Shown here: in pieces, positions 34,450 to 43,876 of the stretch
Layout of the letters: each line of letters opens with the position of its first letter
How positions within the stretch are numbered: position 1 is the first letter of the stretch
The notes under the pieces: generated by a model
Database searches by the model: none
What the model was told of the DNA's origin: nothing
What the model saw: the letters and a program-made list of their open reading frames with translations, nothing else
Assembly: GCA_023254175.1 (NCBI GenBank)
Contig: JALQYJ010000100.1
Location: 1 to 58,050, forward strand
Direction of reading: 5' to 3'
Length of the DNA: 58,050 bases
Source of the DNA: Runella sp.
GTDB taxonomy: Bacteria > Bacteroidota > Bacteroidia > Cytophagales > Spirosomataceae
Translations under genes and position numbers: made by a program

Positions 34450-35463
34450 ATGAAAAAATCATTTTTTAGCCGAAGAATCTTTATCAAAAATACGGCACTC
34501 AGTACACTTGCTTTCAGTTTCATCAACCCTGAATCTGTTTCCGCAAAATCGGCGTCAGTAGGAAAGCGAGTAGGTATTATCGGCCTTGACACTTCGCACA
34601 GTACGGCTTTTACTAAGGTGCTCAATGCTCCCGACGCCAGCTCCGATTTTCTCGGATATAAAATTGTAGCCGCCTATCCGCACGGAAGCAAAGACATTGA
34701 AAGTAGTACTAAACGCATTCCTAGCTATACAGAAGAAGTAAAAAAATTGAATGTCGAAATCGTCGATTCGATTGAGTCATTGTTAGAAAAAGTAGACGTG
34801 GTATTGCTCGAAACCAACGACGGCCGCCGCCACCTCGAACAACTCCTTCCCGTACTTAAAGCAGGAAAACGTGTATTTATTGATAAACCCATTGCCGCAT
34901 CGCTTTCCGACGTCCTCACCATCTTTGAAACCGCAAAAAAATACCAGATGCCGCTTTTCTCTGCATCTTCGTTGCGACACATAAAAGGCGTGGAGAAAGT
35001 GGATAAAACCAAAGTCGTAGGCGCTGACACCTTTAGTCCTGCGGTGTTGGAAAAAACACACCCCGACTTATTCTGGTACGGTATTCATGGTGTAGAAACA
35101 CTCTATACCGTCATGGGTACAGGCTGTAAGCAAGTGACTAGAATCAACAACGAAGGTACCGACATCGTAGTAGGCACTTGGGCCGACGGGCGCGTGGGCA
35201 CCTTCCGCGGAACACGCACGGGTAAACACGACTACGGCGGGACGGTCTATACCCAAAACGGCAACATCGTACTTGGCCCTTACGGCGGCTACGAGCCTCT
35301 TTTGAAAGACATTGTTGCCTATTTTGAAACGGGTCAAGTTCCCGTTACTCCCGAAGAAACAATTGAAATTTTTGCCTTTATGGAAGCCGCTGATGAAAGT
35401 AAGCGCCAAGGCGGAGTCCCTGTAACGCTCGAAAGTGTGTTAAAGAAAGCAAGAAAAAGCTAG
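34450..35463 (+). CDS. Tat-exported Gfo/Idh/MocA-like oxidoreductase
   Basis: A 337-residue protein with a twin-arginine signal (SRRIFIK, residues 7-13; probable cleavage after SVSA) and a Rossmann domain, GIIGLDTSHS (42-51), in which the usual third glycine is replaced. The family EKP motif appears as DKP (145-147). The second domain is shorter than in typical members: HGVETLYTVMG carries the conserved His, and TWADGRVGTFRG is a substrate-domain strand pair. Relatives act on sugars or inositols in the periplasm with tightly bound cofactor. An in-frame start at 34312 would add 46 residues in front of the Tat signal and is rejected. It opens the plus-strand sugar cluster, 75 bases before the aminotransferase gene. 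Confidence 0.85.
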   Translation: MKKSFFSRRIFIKNTALSTLAFSFINPESVSAKSASVGKRVGIIGLDTSHSTAFTKVLNAPDASSDFLGYKIVAAYPHGSKDIESSTKRIPSYTEEVKKLNVEIVDSIESLLEKVDVVLLETNDGRRHLEQLLPVLKAGKRVFIDKPIAASLSDVLTIFETAKKYQMPLFSASSLRHIKGVEKVDKTKVVGADTFSPAVLEKTHPDLFWYGIHGVETLYTVMGTGCKQVTRINNEGTDIVVGTWADGRVGTFRGTRTGKHDYGGTVYTQNGNIVLGPYGGYEPLLKDIVAYFETGQVPVTPEETIEIFAFMEAADESKRQGGVPVTLESVLKKARKS

Positions 35464-35538
35464 ACGGTGTACGTGGTTTCTCAAAACCCAGTTTGTTGGT
35501 AGCAAACCCCTCATTTTCACTAAAAAACGTGTATTTAT

Positions 35539-36933
35539 ATGCCTTCCCAACCCTTTTCACGACGAGAGTTTCTCAAACGAAATTCGCTCACGGGACTTAG
35601 CGCTGCCTTAGCTCCCAACCTGCTAACACCCCAACCTCAACAAGCCATAGCCAAATCGGTCACGTTTTCGTTGGCAGAACCTCCAGCGTTGTTGGGAGGC
35701 AAACCCGTACGGACGCAACAATGGCCTACCTGGCCGATTTGGAAGCCCGAAACGGATGAAAAACAACTCCTCGAAGTGCTTCGTAGCGGCGTTTGGTCAC
35801 GGGCTAATGTCGTCACTGACTTTGAAGTAAAGTGGGCACAAGCCGTCGGTGCAAAGCGTTCGTTGGCGGTGGTCAATGGCACCAATGCCCTCATTACGGC
35901 GTTGGCACAGCTCAACATTCGCGGTGGCGACGAAGTACTAGTACCCCCTTATACTTTTATCGGGACAGTAGCTCCCGTCATTGCCAACGGCGCTATGCCC
36001 GTGTTTGTCGATGTTGACCCCGAGACGTTTCAGATTGACCCTGCCAAAATTGAAGCCAAAATTACCCCTCGTACCAAAGCCATTATCCCCGTGCATATTT
36101 TAGGCTTGCCTGCCAATATGCCGCAGATTTTGGCCATTGCCCAAAAACACAAATTGGCCGTGATTGAAGATGCTTGTCAGGCACATTTGGCCGAAATCAA
36201 CCACCAAAAAGTAGGAACTTTTGGTGATGCAGGCTGTTTTAGCTTCCAAAATTCCAAAAACTTAGCCATCGGCGAAGCAGGAGCAATTGTGAGCAACAAC
36301 GACTTGTTTATGGATCGTTGCTTTTCGTACCATAACTACGGCAATCCCTACGGCATGGCCTCGGGAGTGATTGGCGCGGGCACCATTATGCAGGGTACCA
36401 AACAACGCATTACTGAATACCAAGCCGCCATTGGGTTGGCACAACTCAAACGTTTAGAAGGAGAAACCAACCTCCGCAACGAAAATGCGGCTTACCTAAA
36501 AGCCAAAATCGAACAAATTCCAGGTGTTATTCCGTACAAACTGTACGATAATGTCACCAAAGCAGCCTTCCATTTATTTCCGTTCCGTTATCAAAAATCG
36601 GCCTTTAAAGGACTTTCACGCGACACGTTCTTAAAAGCGCTGACGGCTGAGGGGATTCCATGTTCGAAAGGTTACGCAACCCTCAACAACATGCCTTACC
36701 TCGACGATGCTTTCCAATCGAAAAATTTCCAGAAAATGTACCCCAAAGCCATGCTGGATTTTAAAAGCTACGTGGAGCGCAACCATTGCCCCAACAACGA
36801 CCGCCTTTGCAACGAAGAAGCCGTTTGGTTTACCCAAAACATGCTTCTCGGAACCCGCGCCGACATGGACGACATCGCCAATACCATCGAAAAAATCTTT
36901 ACCCACGCCGATAAACTCCTAACAATGAAATGA
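35539..36933 (+). CDS. Tat-exported DegT/DnrJ/EryC1-type PLP aminotransferase
   Basis: A 464-residue PLP enzyme of the sugar aminotransferase family. The fold starts at about residue 50 (LLGGKPVR), with GTNAL (114-118) for phosphate binding, VIEDACQAH (Asp211 for the pyridine nitrogen) and SFQNSKNL with Lys240 as the PLP lysine. The family usually has SFHxxK; here the His is Gln. Before it stands a full twin-arginine signal, FSRREFLKRNSLTGLSAALA. Most members are cytoplasmic and aminate keto-sugar nucleotides; export of the folded holoenzyme implies a periplasmic keto- or amino-sugar substrate. Its stop overlaps the next start (ATGA), so it is translationally coupled to the ceramidase-like gene. 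Confidence 0.88.
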   Translation: MPSQPFSRREFLKRNSLTGLSAALAPNLLTPQPQQAIAKSVTFSLAEPPALLGGKPVRTQQWPTWPIWKPETDEKQLLEVLRSGVWSRANVVTDFEVKWAQAVGAKRSLAVVNGTNALITALAQLNIRGGDEVLVPPYTFIGTVAPVIANGAMPVFVDVDPETFQIDPAKIEAKITPRTKAIIPVHILGLPANMPQILAIAQKHKLAVIEDACQAHLAEINHQKVGTFGDAGCFSFQNSKNLAIGEAGAIVSNNDLFMDRCFSYHNYGNPYGMASGVIGAGTIMQGTKQRITEYQAAIGLAQLKRLEGETNLRNENAAYLKAKIEQIPGVIPYKLYDNVTKAAFHLFPFRYQKSAFKGLSRDTFLKALTAEGIPCSKGYATLNNMPYLDDAFQSKNFQKMYPKAMLDFKSYVERNHCPNNDRLCNEEAVWFTQNMLLGTRADMDDIANTIEKIFTHADKLLTMK

Positions 36934-38273
36934 GAAAGCATCTTTGGCTAGTGGGGTTATTCATCATTTCGTCCACTTTTGCAAAAGGCTGGAAAGCAGG
37001 CGTTTCCAAAGTCGTTATTACGCCCAAAGAGGCCATTTGGCAAGCAGGTTATGCATCGCGTACCCACGCTTCTGAAGGAAAACTGCACGATTTATGGGCC
37101 AAAGCCCTGGCACTAGAAGACGAAAATGGCCAGCGCTCGGTACTAGTTACTACCGACATGTTGGGGTTTCCCAAGGCCATGTCAGACCGTATCCGAAGCC
37201 AGCTACAGGCGCGTTTTGGGTTGAGTAAAGCGAATATTCTCTTGAACAGTTCGCACACGCATTCTGGCCCTGTCTTGTACGACGCCCTGCACGACATTTA
37301 TCCCCTCAACGCCACCGAGGAAGCCAAAATCGGCCAGTATTCCCGTTGGCTGGAAGGACAAGTGGTGGAGTTAATCGGCCATGCATTGAAAAACTTAGAA
37401 CCCGTTGAGCTGTTTTCTCAAAACGGCGTAACCCGCTTTCAGGTCAACAGACGTAACAATAAAGAAGGGGCTTTGCTCGAACAAACTGAATTAAAAGGCC
37501 CCAACGATTACGCCGTTCCTGTCATCAAAGCTGTGACGCCCAAGGGAAAGCTCAAAGCCGTTGTTTTCGGCTACGCTTGCCACCCTACCGTACTCGACCT
37601 TTACGCCCTTTCAGGTGATTACCCTGGTTTTGCCCAAATCGAGTTAGAAAAAGCGCATCCCGAAGCTACTGCCCTGTTTTTTCAAGGTGCAGCAGGCGAC
37701 CAAAATCCGCTACCTCGCCGCACGATTTCGTTGGCTAAGCAGTACGGAAAAGAACTCGCCGCCGCTGTGGAACGGGTGTTAGAAGAACCCATGAAACCGC
37801 TTTCGGCGCAGTTTCAATCGGCCTATGCCGAAGTTACTTTGCCGCTTTCGCCACCGCCCACGGAGGCACAACTGTTGAAAATCCAACAAACCGAAATGCC
37901 CTATATACAACGTTGGGCTGCCCGACTGCTCAGTGAAATGAAGCAAGGAAAGGCATTTGTATCGTCTTACCCTTACCCCATCCAACTTTGGAAACTGGGC
38001 GAGCAGGCTTTGTTCAGTTTTGGGGGCGAATTGGTCATTGAATACGCCATTGAGTGCAAGAAGCGCTACGGAACGAACATTTTTGTGGCAGCCTACTCCA
38101 ACGACGTCATGGGGTACATTCCTTCCGCTACGATCCTCAAAGAAGGCGGCTACGAAGGTCAATCGTCGCAAATGGTGTATGGATTACCAAGTGTTTGGGA
38201 CGCGTCGGTTCCCAGCTTAATTCACGCTGAAATAGACAAACTAGCGCAGCAAATTAAGCTCGCCCCGAAATAG
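36930..38273 (+). CDS. exported neutral ceramidase-like hydrolase
   Basis: A 447-residue protein with a Sec signal (ends SSTFAKG) and the N-terminal domain of neutral/alkaline non-lysosomal ceramidases: the start WKAGVSKVVITP, LLNSSHTHSGP (His109, His111 as zinc ligands), YACHPTV and FQGAAGDQNP. The C-terminal Ig-like domain of true ceramidases (700 or more residues) is missing, as in many Bacteroidota and Planctomycetota proteins of this type. The zinc amidase chemistry, hydrolysis of an N-acyl bond, is likely kept. In this neighbourhood the substrate may be an N-acylated amino-sugar conjugate rather than ceramide (inference). It is coupled to the aminotransferase by a 4-base overlap. Confidence 0.85.
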   Translation: MRKHLWLVGLFIISSTFAKGWKAGVSKVVITPKEAIWQAGYASRTHASEGKLHDLWAKALALEDENGQRSVLVTTDMLGFPKAMSDRIRSQLQARFGLSKANILLNSSHTHSGPVLYDALHDIYPLNATEEAKIGQYSRWLEGQVVELIGHALKNLEPVELFSQNGVTRFQVNRRNNKEGALLEQTELKGPNDYAVPVIKAVTPKGKLKAVVFGYACHPTVLDLYALSGDYPGFAQIELEKAHPEATALFFQGAAGDQNPLPRRTISLAKQYGKELAAAVERVLEEPMKPLSAQFQSAYAEVTLPLSPPPTEAQLLKIQQTEMPYIQRWAARLLSEMKQGKAFVSSYPYPIQLWKLGEQALFSFGGELVIEYAIECKKRYGTNIFVAAYSNDVMGYIPSATILKEGGYEGQSSQMVYGLPSVWDASVPSLIHAEIDKLAQQIKLAPK

Positions 38274-38290
38274 GGTTAAAAGTCTATCAC

Positions 38291-38308
38291 GCGGTTGTAA
38301 GCAACCGC
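38291..38308 (-). repeat. copy E of the GGTTGCTCACAACC-type hairpin
   Basis: On the minus strand it reads GCGGTTGCTTACAACCGC, with a 7-bp stem and one base different in the loop from the other copies. A second small hairpin, GGGTA TGAG TACCC, follows at 38317-38330. The pair fills the gap between two cluster genes and could be a weak terminator or RNA-processing site. Confidence 0.45.
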
Positions 38309-38408
38309 AATATGAGGGTATGAGTACCCGCGCTCACATACCCAGAATACCCTCGTACACTAGGCGTTCACACACCAACAATTATTTGTTCGAAAAAACC
38401 ACAACCAC

Positions 38409-39674
38409 ATGAATTCACTTACTGCCAAAGCCTACTTTTCAGGTTTTGAGTTAGCTCACGATACTTACAACGCCATTTCGGCGGCAAGCAACGGCAAAGT
38501 TTATTACGTTCTTTGTTCAGAATCGTATGACATCGGCGGACAAATGTACGCTTATGACCCCGTTACTGACCAAACCGAATGGGTAGCCGACCTTACCGAT
38601 GTCTGCGGCGAAAAAGAAGCTAACGCCATTCCTCAAGGAAAAAGCCACGTTCGTTTTTACGAAAATAAAGGCAAACTTTATTTTGCTACCCACATTGGCG
38701 TCTATGAAATGATTGAAGGCATGGAACGCCTTCCTACCCAAGCCCCCAACGGAAAAAATCTCTACCCAGGTGGGCATTTTCTTTCCTACGATTTGGCTAC
38801 GGGCGAATTTGAAGACCTCACGCTTGCCCCTGACGGCGAAGGGATTTTAACCATGACCATCGACCGTGAACGAGGGCATTTGTACGGCATTACATGGCCG
38901 TTGGGGTATTTTATTGACCTCGACCTTTCTACCAAAACCCTTAAAAAAGTGGTGTTGGTTTCGGCAAACGGTGAAGCGGGAATTCCTGGAGATGACTACC
39001 GTGTTTTGTGTCGTTCGATGCTCGTGGACCCGCGCGACGGCAACGTTTATTTTTCGACTTCCGAAGGAGATATATTTGCCTATCACCCTGATAATGAAGG
39101 AATACACAAATTAGAAAACGTTGACTTACGTATCGACTATTTTGGTAAATACGACCCAAAACATCCAGGCAGCATGGGATACAATTGGCGGAAAATTTTC
39201 TGGTATGCTCCTGAACAAGTCGCCTACGGAATCCACGGAAATTCGGGATATTTGTTCCGTTTTGACCCCAAAGCACAAACAATAGAACTCGTTGAGCGCC
39301 TCACGTCGGAGCCTTCGCAGAAAAGTGGCATGTTCGACCAATTTAGCTACGGGTATTTGGGCTTTCAATTAGGACCCGACCAAGAAACCGTCTACTACCT
39401 CACGGGTGGTCCCATTTACATCGACGGGAAGCGCGTAAAAGGCACTGACCAAATTGCCAAAGGAGCCGCCAAGGGACTCGAAAACCTGCATTTGGTTACG
39501 TACCACTTACCAACCCATACCTACAAAGACCACGGTCCCATTTTTTACGCCGATGGAAACCGCCCTACCTACGTAAATTCTATCGCCATTGGCGCCGATG
39601 AGTCGGTGTATACTTTGGCACGCTTTGACCACCAAGGACACGAGATTCAAGATCTAATAAAAATCAGCTTGTAA
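38409..39674 (+). CDS. beta-propeller-like protein of unknown function
   Basis: A 421-residue protein made of repeated four-stranded units. Repeating elements such as GKVYYVLCSESYDIGGQMYAYD, GHFLSYDLATGEFEDL, GHLYGITWPLGYFIDLDLSTKTL and NVYFSTSEGDIFAYHPD (each partly quoted) follow the blade pattern of six- or seven-bladed propellers. No signal peptide is visible, so it is probably cytoplasmic, unlike its exported neighbours. Propellers of similar shape include oligogalacturonate lyases and sugar lactonases, but I see no convincing active-site set for either. It sits in the sugar cluster after the ceramidase-like gene, with 135 bases between. Confidence 0.75.
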   Translation: MNSLTAKAYFSGFELAHDTYNAISAASNGKVYYVLCSESYDIGGQMYAYDPVTDQTEWVADLTDVCGEKEANAIPQGKSHVRFYENKGKLYFATHIGVYEMIEGMERLPTQAPNGKNLYPGGHFLSYDLATGEFEDLTLAPDGEGILTMTIDRERGHLYGITWPLGYFIDLDLSTKTLKKVVLVSANGEAGIPGDDYRVLCRSMLVDPRDGNVYFSTSEGDIFAYHPDNEGIHKLENVDLRIDYFGKYDPKHPGSMGYNWRKIFWYAPEQVAYGIHGNSGYLFRFDPKAQTIELVERLTSEPSQKSGMFDQFSYGYLGFQLGPDQETVYYLTGGPIYIDGKRVKGTDQIAKGAAKGLENLHLVTYHLPTHTYKDHGPIFYADGNRPTYVNSIAIGADESVYTLARFDHQGHEIQDLIKISL

Positions 39675-39854
39675 TATTTTTTGAAAAGTACTACTCTATC
39701 TTTCATAACCATTGCAAAGAAGCAAGTAGGCAATAAACAAAAAGGACTTCTTCAAAAAGAAAAGCACAGTAGTATGTTTATCTTTAACTATTGTACTTAC
39801 TCTGATTTCATCACTGTAAATAAGCTATTTCGTTTTTCTAACCAAAACCTTTAC

Positions 39855-41222
39855 ATGAGCCAAAACTCAACTTCATCCAACAGCGCTTCTCGCCGCGATT
39901 TTCTCAAAAAAAGCCTAACAGGAACGGCCGTTTTATCCGTAGGCGGAGTTCTTCCAGGCTTTAGTGCTAAAAGTTATGCCAATATTTTAGGGGCCAACGA
40001 TAAAGTACGCCTTGGCGTAATGGGCGTCAATAGTCGTGGCTTTGCTCTGGCGAGCAACTTTGCCCTCCAACCCAACTGCGAAGTCGTTACGATTTCCGAC
40101 GTTGATTCAAGAGCAGCGGCTAAGTGTATCGCAGGCGTCGAAAAAATTCAAAATCGTAAACCGAAAGACACCCCTGACTTCCGTAAATCACTGGAAGACA
40201 AAGACATGGATGCCATCGTCGTGGCAACACCCGACCACTGGCACGCACCTGCGGCTATTTTGGCCTCTAAGGCAGGCAAACACGTGTATTTGGAAAAACC
40301 TTGCAGCCACAACCCGCACGAAGGCGAATTGTTGATGGCCGTAGCCGCCAAATACAAAAATGTGATTCAGATGGGAAATCAGCGTCGGTCGTGGCCCAAC
40401 GTCAAACAAGCCATCAAAGAGATTCACGATGGAGTGATTGGTCGCCCCTATTTTGCTAAAGGCTGGTACACCAATAACCGTCCTACTATCGGCACAGGAA
40501 AAGCCGCTGGTGTGCCGTCGTGGCTCAACTTTGATCTATGGCAGGGCCCCGCGCCACGACGTGCGTACAAAGACAACGTCATTCACTACAACTGGCACTG
40601 GTTTTGGCATTGGGGAACGGGCGAAGCCCTCAACAACGGCACCCACATGCTCGACCTTATGCGTTGGGGATTACAAGTGAGTTATCCAACCAAAGTATCT
40701 TCTTCGGGTGGGCGTTACCGCTATCAAGATGACTGGGAAACACCAGATACCCAAGTTATTAACCTTGAATTTGGCAAAAACAAATTCATGACGTGGGAAG
40801 GCCGTAGCTGCAACAGCCGCAATATCGAAGGCAGCAGTGTAGGTGTTTCTTTTTACGGAGAAAAAGGAACGCTAGAGTACGGCGGTGGCAATGCGTACAA
40901 AATTTACGATTTGGACAATAAGCTCATCAAAGACGTTAAGAACGATATGCCGATTGACCCCCGCAATAAAATGGATCCTTCGCAAGCGTTGGATGCAACT
41001 CACTTCCAAAACTTCGTAGAAGCTATCAAAAAAGGGACTCCGTTGGCATCCGATATTATAAGCGGCCATCAAAGTACGCTTCTTTGTCAGTTGGGCAACA
41101 TCGCTTTGCGTTCCAACAGCATTTTGGACATTGACCCCACCAACGGACATATCAAGAACAACAAAGAAGCGCAGAAGTTCTGGAAGCGTGAGTATGAAAA
41201 AGGCTGGGAGCCAACGTTGTAA
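39855..41222 (+). CDS. Tat-exported Gfo/Idh/MocA-family oxidoreductase
   Basis: A 455-residue oxidoreductase with a strong Tat signal (SRRDFLKKS, 12-20), Rossmann motif GVMGVNSRG (54-62), TPDHWH (125-130) and EKP (147-149). The C-terminal domain has NWHWFWHWGTGEALNNGTHMLDLMRW with the conserved His near its end. This subgroup (Gfo/Idh with bacterial-type C-terminal domain, 430-460 residues) is abundant in Bacteroidota and Planctomycetota. Some exported members oxidise glycosides to 3-keto forms, but the reaction here is inferred. The frame is open to 39681 without resemblance to the family, so the ATG at 39855 in front of the Tat signal is used. It is followed by the symporter gene after 54 bases. 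Confidence 0.88.
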   Translation: MSQNSTSSNSASRRDFLKKSLTGTAVLSVGGVLPGFSAKSYANILGANDKVRLGVMGVNSRGFALASNFALQPNCEVVTISDVDSRAAAKCIAGVEKIQNRKPKDTPDFRKSLEDKDMDAIVVATPDHWHAPAAILASKAGKHVYLEKPCSHNPHEGELLMAVAAKYKNVIQMGNQRRSWPNVKQAIKEIHDGVIGRPYFAKGWYTNNRPTIGTGKAAGVPSWLNFDLWQGPAPRRAYKDNVIHYNWHWFWHWGTGEALNNGTHMLDLMRWGLQVSYPTKVSSSGGRYRYQDDWETPDTQVINLEFGKNKFMTWEGRSCNSRNIEGSSVGVSFYGEKGTLEYGGGNAYKIYDLDNKLIKDVKNDMPIDPRNKMDPSQALDATHFQNFVEAIKKGTPLASDIISGHQSTLLCQLGNIALRSNSILDIDPTNGHIKNNKEAQKFWKREYEKGWEPTL

Positions 41223-41276
41223 GACTAAAAACCACAAAGAGCATAAAGAAGCACTCAAATCTGAAACATCCTTTCT

Positions 41277-42599
41277 ATGAAATCATCTACTGCTGCCGTT
41301 GAAGTAAGCAGCCTAAGCCCGCGCGAAACCACCGTTTCTATTTTCCTAATTGGGCTGATGTTTTTTATCTTCGGTTTCATTTCCTGGGTCAACTCCATTC
41401 TAATTCCTTACTTCAAAATTGCCTGTGAACTCACCAGCTTTCAAGCCTATTTGGTGGCATTTGCTTTTTACATTGCCTACTTTATTATGTCGGTACCTGC
41501 CTCGTATTTGCTCAAAACCAAAGGGTTCAAAAAAGGCATGATGTTTGGCTTTTGGGCTATGGCGTTGGGAGCGTTTATTTTCGTTCCTGCCGCCATGACG
41601 CGCACCTATGGTATTTTCTTAATGGGGCTGTTTACGATTGGCATTGGGTTAGCCATTTTACAAACCGCCGCCAACCCCTACATCACCATTCTAGGCCCTA
41701 AAGAACGTGGTGCTCAACGAATTAGTATCATGGGGATTTGCAACAAAGCCGCGGGAATTTTATCACCACTAGTATTCGCAGCCGTGATTTTACGTCCCAC
41801 CGACACCGATTTATTTGCGCAACTTGGCACGATGAATCCCACCGAAAAAAGCGCTGCTTTGGACGAACTCGTCCGCCGTGTGATTCAGCCTTATACAATT
41901 TTAGGAATATTTTTATTTGTGTTAGGGTACTTGGTGTATCGCTCGCCCTTACCCGAAATCAATACCGAACACGAAAGCCCCGAAGTCGCCAGTGCCAACG
42001 CGAGTAAAACTAGCATTTTCCAGTTTCCGCACCTTATTTTGGGAGCTGTGGCCATCTTCCTGCACGTAGGCACGCAGGTGATTGCCATTGATACCGTCAT
42101 TGGATATGCCAACTCCATGGGAATTGATTTGCTCAAGGCCAAAACGTTCCCATCCTACACCTTGGCCTGTACCATTTGTGGGTACATCATCGGGATTATC
42201 ACCATCCCCAGATTCATCAGCCAGGTCAACGCCCTACGCTTTTGTACGGTGTTGGGAACGGTGTTTACCTTGCTCATTATTTTTGCCAAAGGCACTGTTC
42301 AATTTTTAGGCCATACCGCCGACCTTTCGATTTGGTTTGTGGTATTGCTCGGCTTGGCCAACTCACTCGTGTGGGCGGGGATTTGGCCCTTGGCGTTGGA
42401 CGGCCTTGGGCGTTATACCAAACTCGGTGCCTCGATTCTCATCATGGGCTTGTGTGGCAACGCCATTATGCCGCTTTTCTACGGCTATTTCGCCGATTTG
42501 TACGACGTGCGCACTGCGTATGGGGTATTGTTGCCTTGTTACTTGTACTTGGTGTATTACGCAGCATACGGTCATAAAGTGAAGGATTGGAGATTATGA
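41277..42599 (+). CDS. FucP/NagP-type sugar MFS transporter
   Basis: A 440-residue major facilitator with twelve membrane helices. It belongs to the L-fucose:proton symporter group, which in Bacteroidota also includes carriers of glucose, galactose and N-acetylglucosamine. Marks are FFIFGFISWVNSILIPYFK in helix 1, IGIGLAILQTAANPYITILG in helix 4 and NSLVWAGIWPLALDGLG in helix 10 (pieces shortened). Direct coupling to nagA (its TGA overlaps the nagA ATG) points to N-acetyl-amino-sugar uptake across the inner membrane. Confidence 0.9.
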   Translation: MKSSTAAVEVSSLSPRETTVSIFLIGLMFFIFGFISWVNSILIPYFKIACELTSFQAYLVAFAFYIAYFIMSVPASYLLKTKGFKKGMMFGFWAMALGAFIFVPAAMTRTYGIFLMGLFTIGIGLAILQTAANPYITILGPKERGAQRISIMGICNKAAGILSPLVFAAVILRPTDTDLFAQLGTMNPTEKSAALDELVRRVIQPYTILGIFLFVLGYLVYRSPLPEINTEHESPEVASANASKTSIFQFPHLILGAVAIFLHVGTQVIAIDTVIGYANSMGIDLLKAKTFPSYTLACTICGYIIGIITIPRFISQVNALRFCTVLGTVFTLLIIFAKGTVQFLGHTADLSIWFVVLLGLANSLVWAGIWPLALDGLGRYTKLGASILIMGLCGNAIMPLFYGYFADLYDVRTAYGVLLPCYLYLVYYAAYGHKVKDWRL

Positions 42600-43789
42600 A
42601 AATCAAAATCAGTAACGGGACTGTCCTGACGCCTTTCCGCGCCATTAAAAATGGGACAGTTGTGGTAGAAAATGGTCAAATCATCGGTGTACATGAAGGT
42701 AATATAGATATAACCGAGGCCGAAGAAATCGACGCCCAAGGGCAATACATTTCTCCTGGGTTTATAGACATTCACGTTCACGGAGGTGGTGGAGCCGATT
42801 TTATGGACGGTACCGAAGAAGCTTTCCTGGCTGTTGCCGAGCTGCACGCGCGCTTCGGAACGACGGCGCTGGTACCTACCACGCTTACCGCCGAAAAGGC
42901 AGATTTGCTTCATACCCTCGATGTGTATGAAAGAGCCCATCGACGCAATACCAACGGCGCTGCCTTTTTGGGGATTCACCTCGAAGGCCCCTATTTTGCC
43001 CTAAGTCAGCGAGGAGCGCAAGACCCGCGTTACATTCGCAATCCTGACCCTGCCGAGTACGAAGAAATTCTGAACTATTCGTCGTCCATCGTTCGGTGGA
43101 GTGCCGCCCCTGAATTGGAGGGAGCCGTTCTTTTTGGTCAACGGCTACGTCAAAAAGGGATTTTGGCGGCCATTGCCCATACCGATGCTTATTACGACGA
43201 TGTGTTGGCAGCCTACGAAAACGGCTATTCGCTCGTAACACACTTGTATTCAGCGATGTCGGGCGTGACGCGCAAAAACGCCTTTCGCTACGCGGGGGTT
43301 ATTGAAAGTGCGTACTTGCTCGATTTAGACGTAGAAATCATCGGCGATGGTATTCATTTACCCGCTCCTTTGCTCCAACTAGTCTATAAAATCAAAGGCC
43401 CTGACCGCACTACCCTTATCACCGACGCCATGAGGGGCGCAGGGATGCCCGAGGGAGAAAGTGTACTGGGGTCGTTGAAAAATGGCTTGCCCGTTATCGT
43501 CGAAGATGGCGTGGCCAAACTCCCTGATCGTACCTCGTTTGCGGGCAGCGTCGCTACCTTCGACCGACTAGTGCGCAACATGATTACGATGGCCAACGTG
43601 CCGTTGTTGGATGCCGTTCGCATGGCAAGCACTACTCCCGCCCGCATCATGGGCGTTAGCGACCGCAAAGGCTCGCTCGCCAAAGGCAAAAACGCTGATA
43701 TTGTTATTTTTGATGAAAATATCAACGTTGGAATGACGATGGTGGGGGGGAAAGTGATTTATAAAAGCCAATTCTTTGTCATGCCGTAG
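42596..43789 (+). CDS. nagA: N-acetylglucosamine-6-phosphate deacetylase
   Basis: A 397-residue amidohydrolase. Metal and substrate residues align with NagA: DIHVHGGG (His60, His62), HLEGPY (Glu130), IAHTDA (His195), THLYSAM (His216) and ITDAMRGAG (Asp277). It removes the acetyl group from N-acetylglucosamine-6-phosphate in the cytoplasm, feeding NagB. The N-terminal beta-sandwich (1-50) and its return at 360-397 are complete. It overlaps the symporter gene by four bases, so an upstream TTG at 42587 is unnecessary. No dedicated sugar kinase is encoded nearby, which leaves open how the phosphorylated substrate arises. Confidence 0.92.
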   Translation: MKIKISNGTVLTPFRAIKNGTVVVENGQIIGVHEGNIDITEAEEIDAQGQYISPGFIDIHVHGGGGADFMDGTEEAFLAVAELHARFGTTALVPTTLTAEKADLLHTLDVYERAHRRNTNGAAFLGIHLEGPYFALSQRGAQDPRYIRNPDPAEYEEILNYSSSIVRWSAAPELEGAVLFGQRLRQKGILAAIAHTDAYYDDVLAAYENGYSLVTHLYSAMSGVTRKNAFRYAGVIESAYLLDLDVEIIGDGIHLPAPLLQLVYKIKGPDRTTLITDAMRGAGMPEGESVLGSLKNGLPVIVEDGVAKLPDRTSFAGSVATFDRLVRNMITMANVPLLDAVRMASTTPARIMGVSDRKGSLAKGKNADIVIFDENINVGMTMVGGKVIYKSQFFVMP

Positions 43790-43876
43790 GCATCTAAAAT
43801 TTCACACCTGAAACGACTTATTCGACAATCATTTATTCGCGGCTTTTAGATGCTTTCAGCATGACAAATCGTTTAA

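Noticed and set aside
38409-39674. Oligogalacturonate lyase call for the propeller protein
   Set aside because: Only the blade pattern is visible; I could not find the metal-binding histidines of that family with confidence.
39681-39854. Upstream extension of the second cluster oxidoreductase
   Set aside because: Fifty-eight extra residues would bury the Tat signal; the ATG at 39855 fits the family start.
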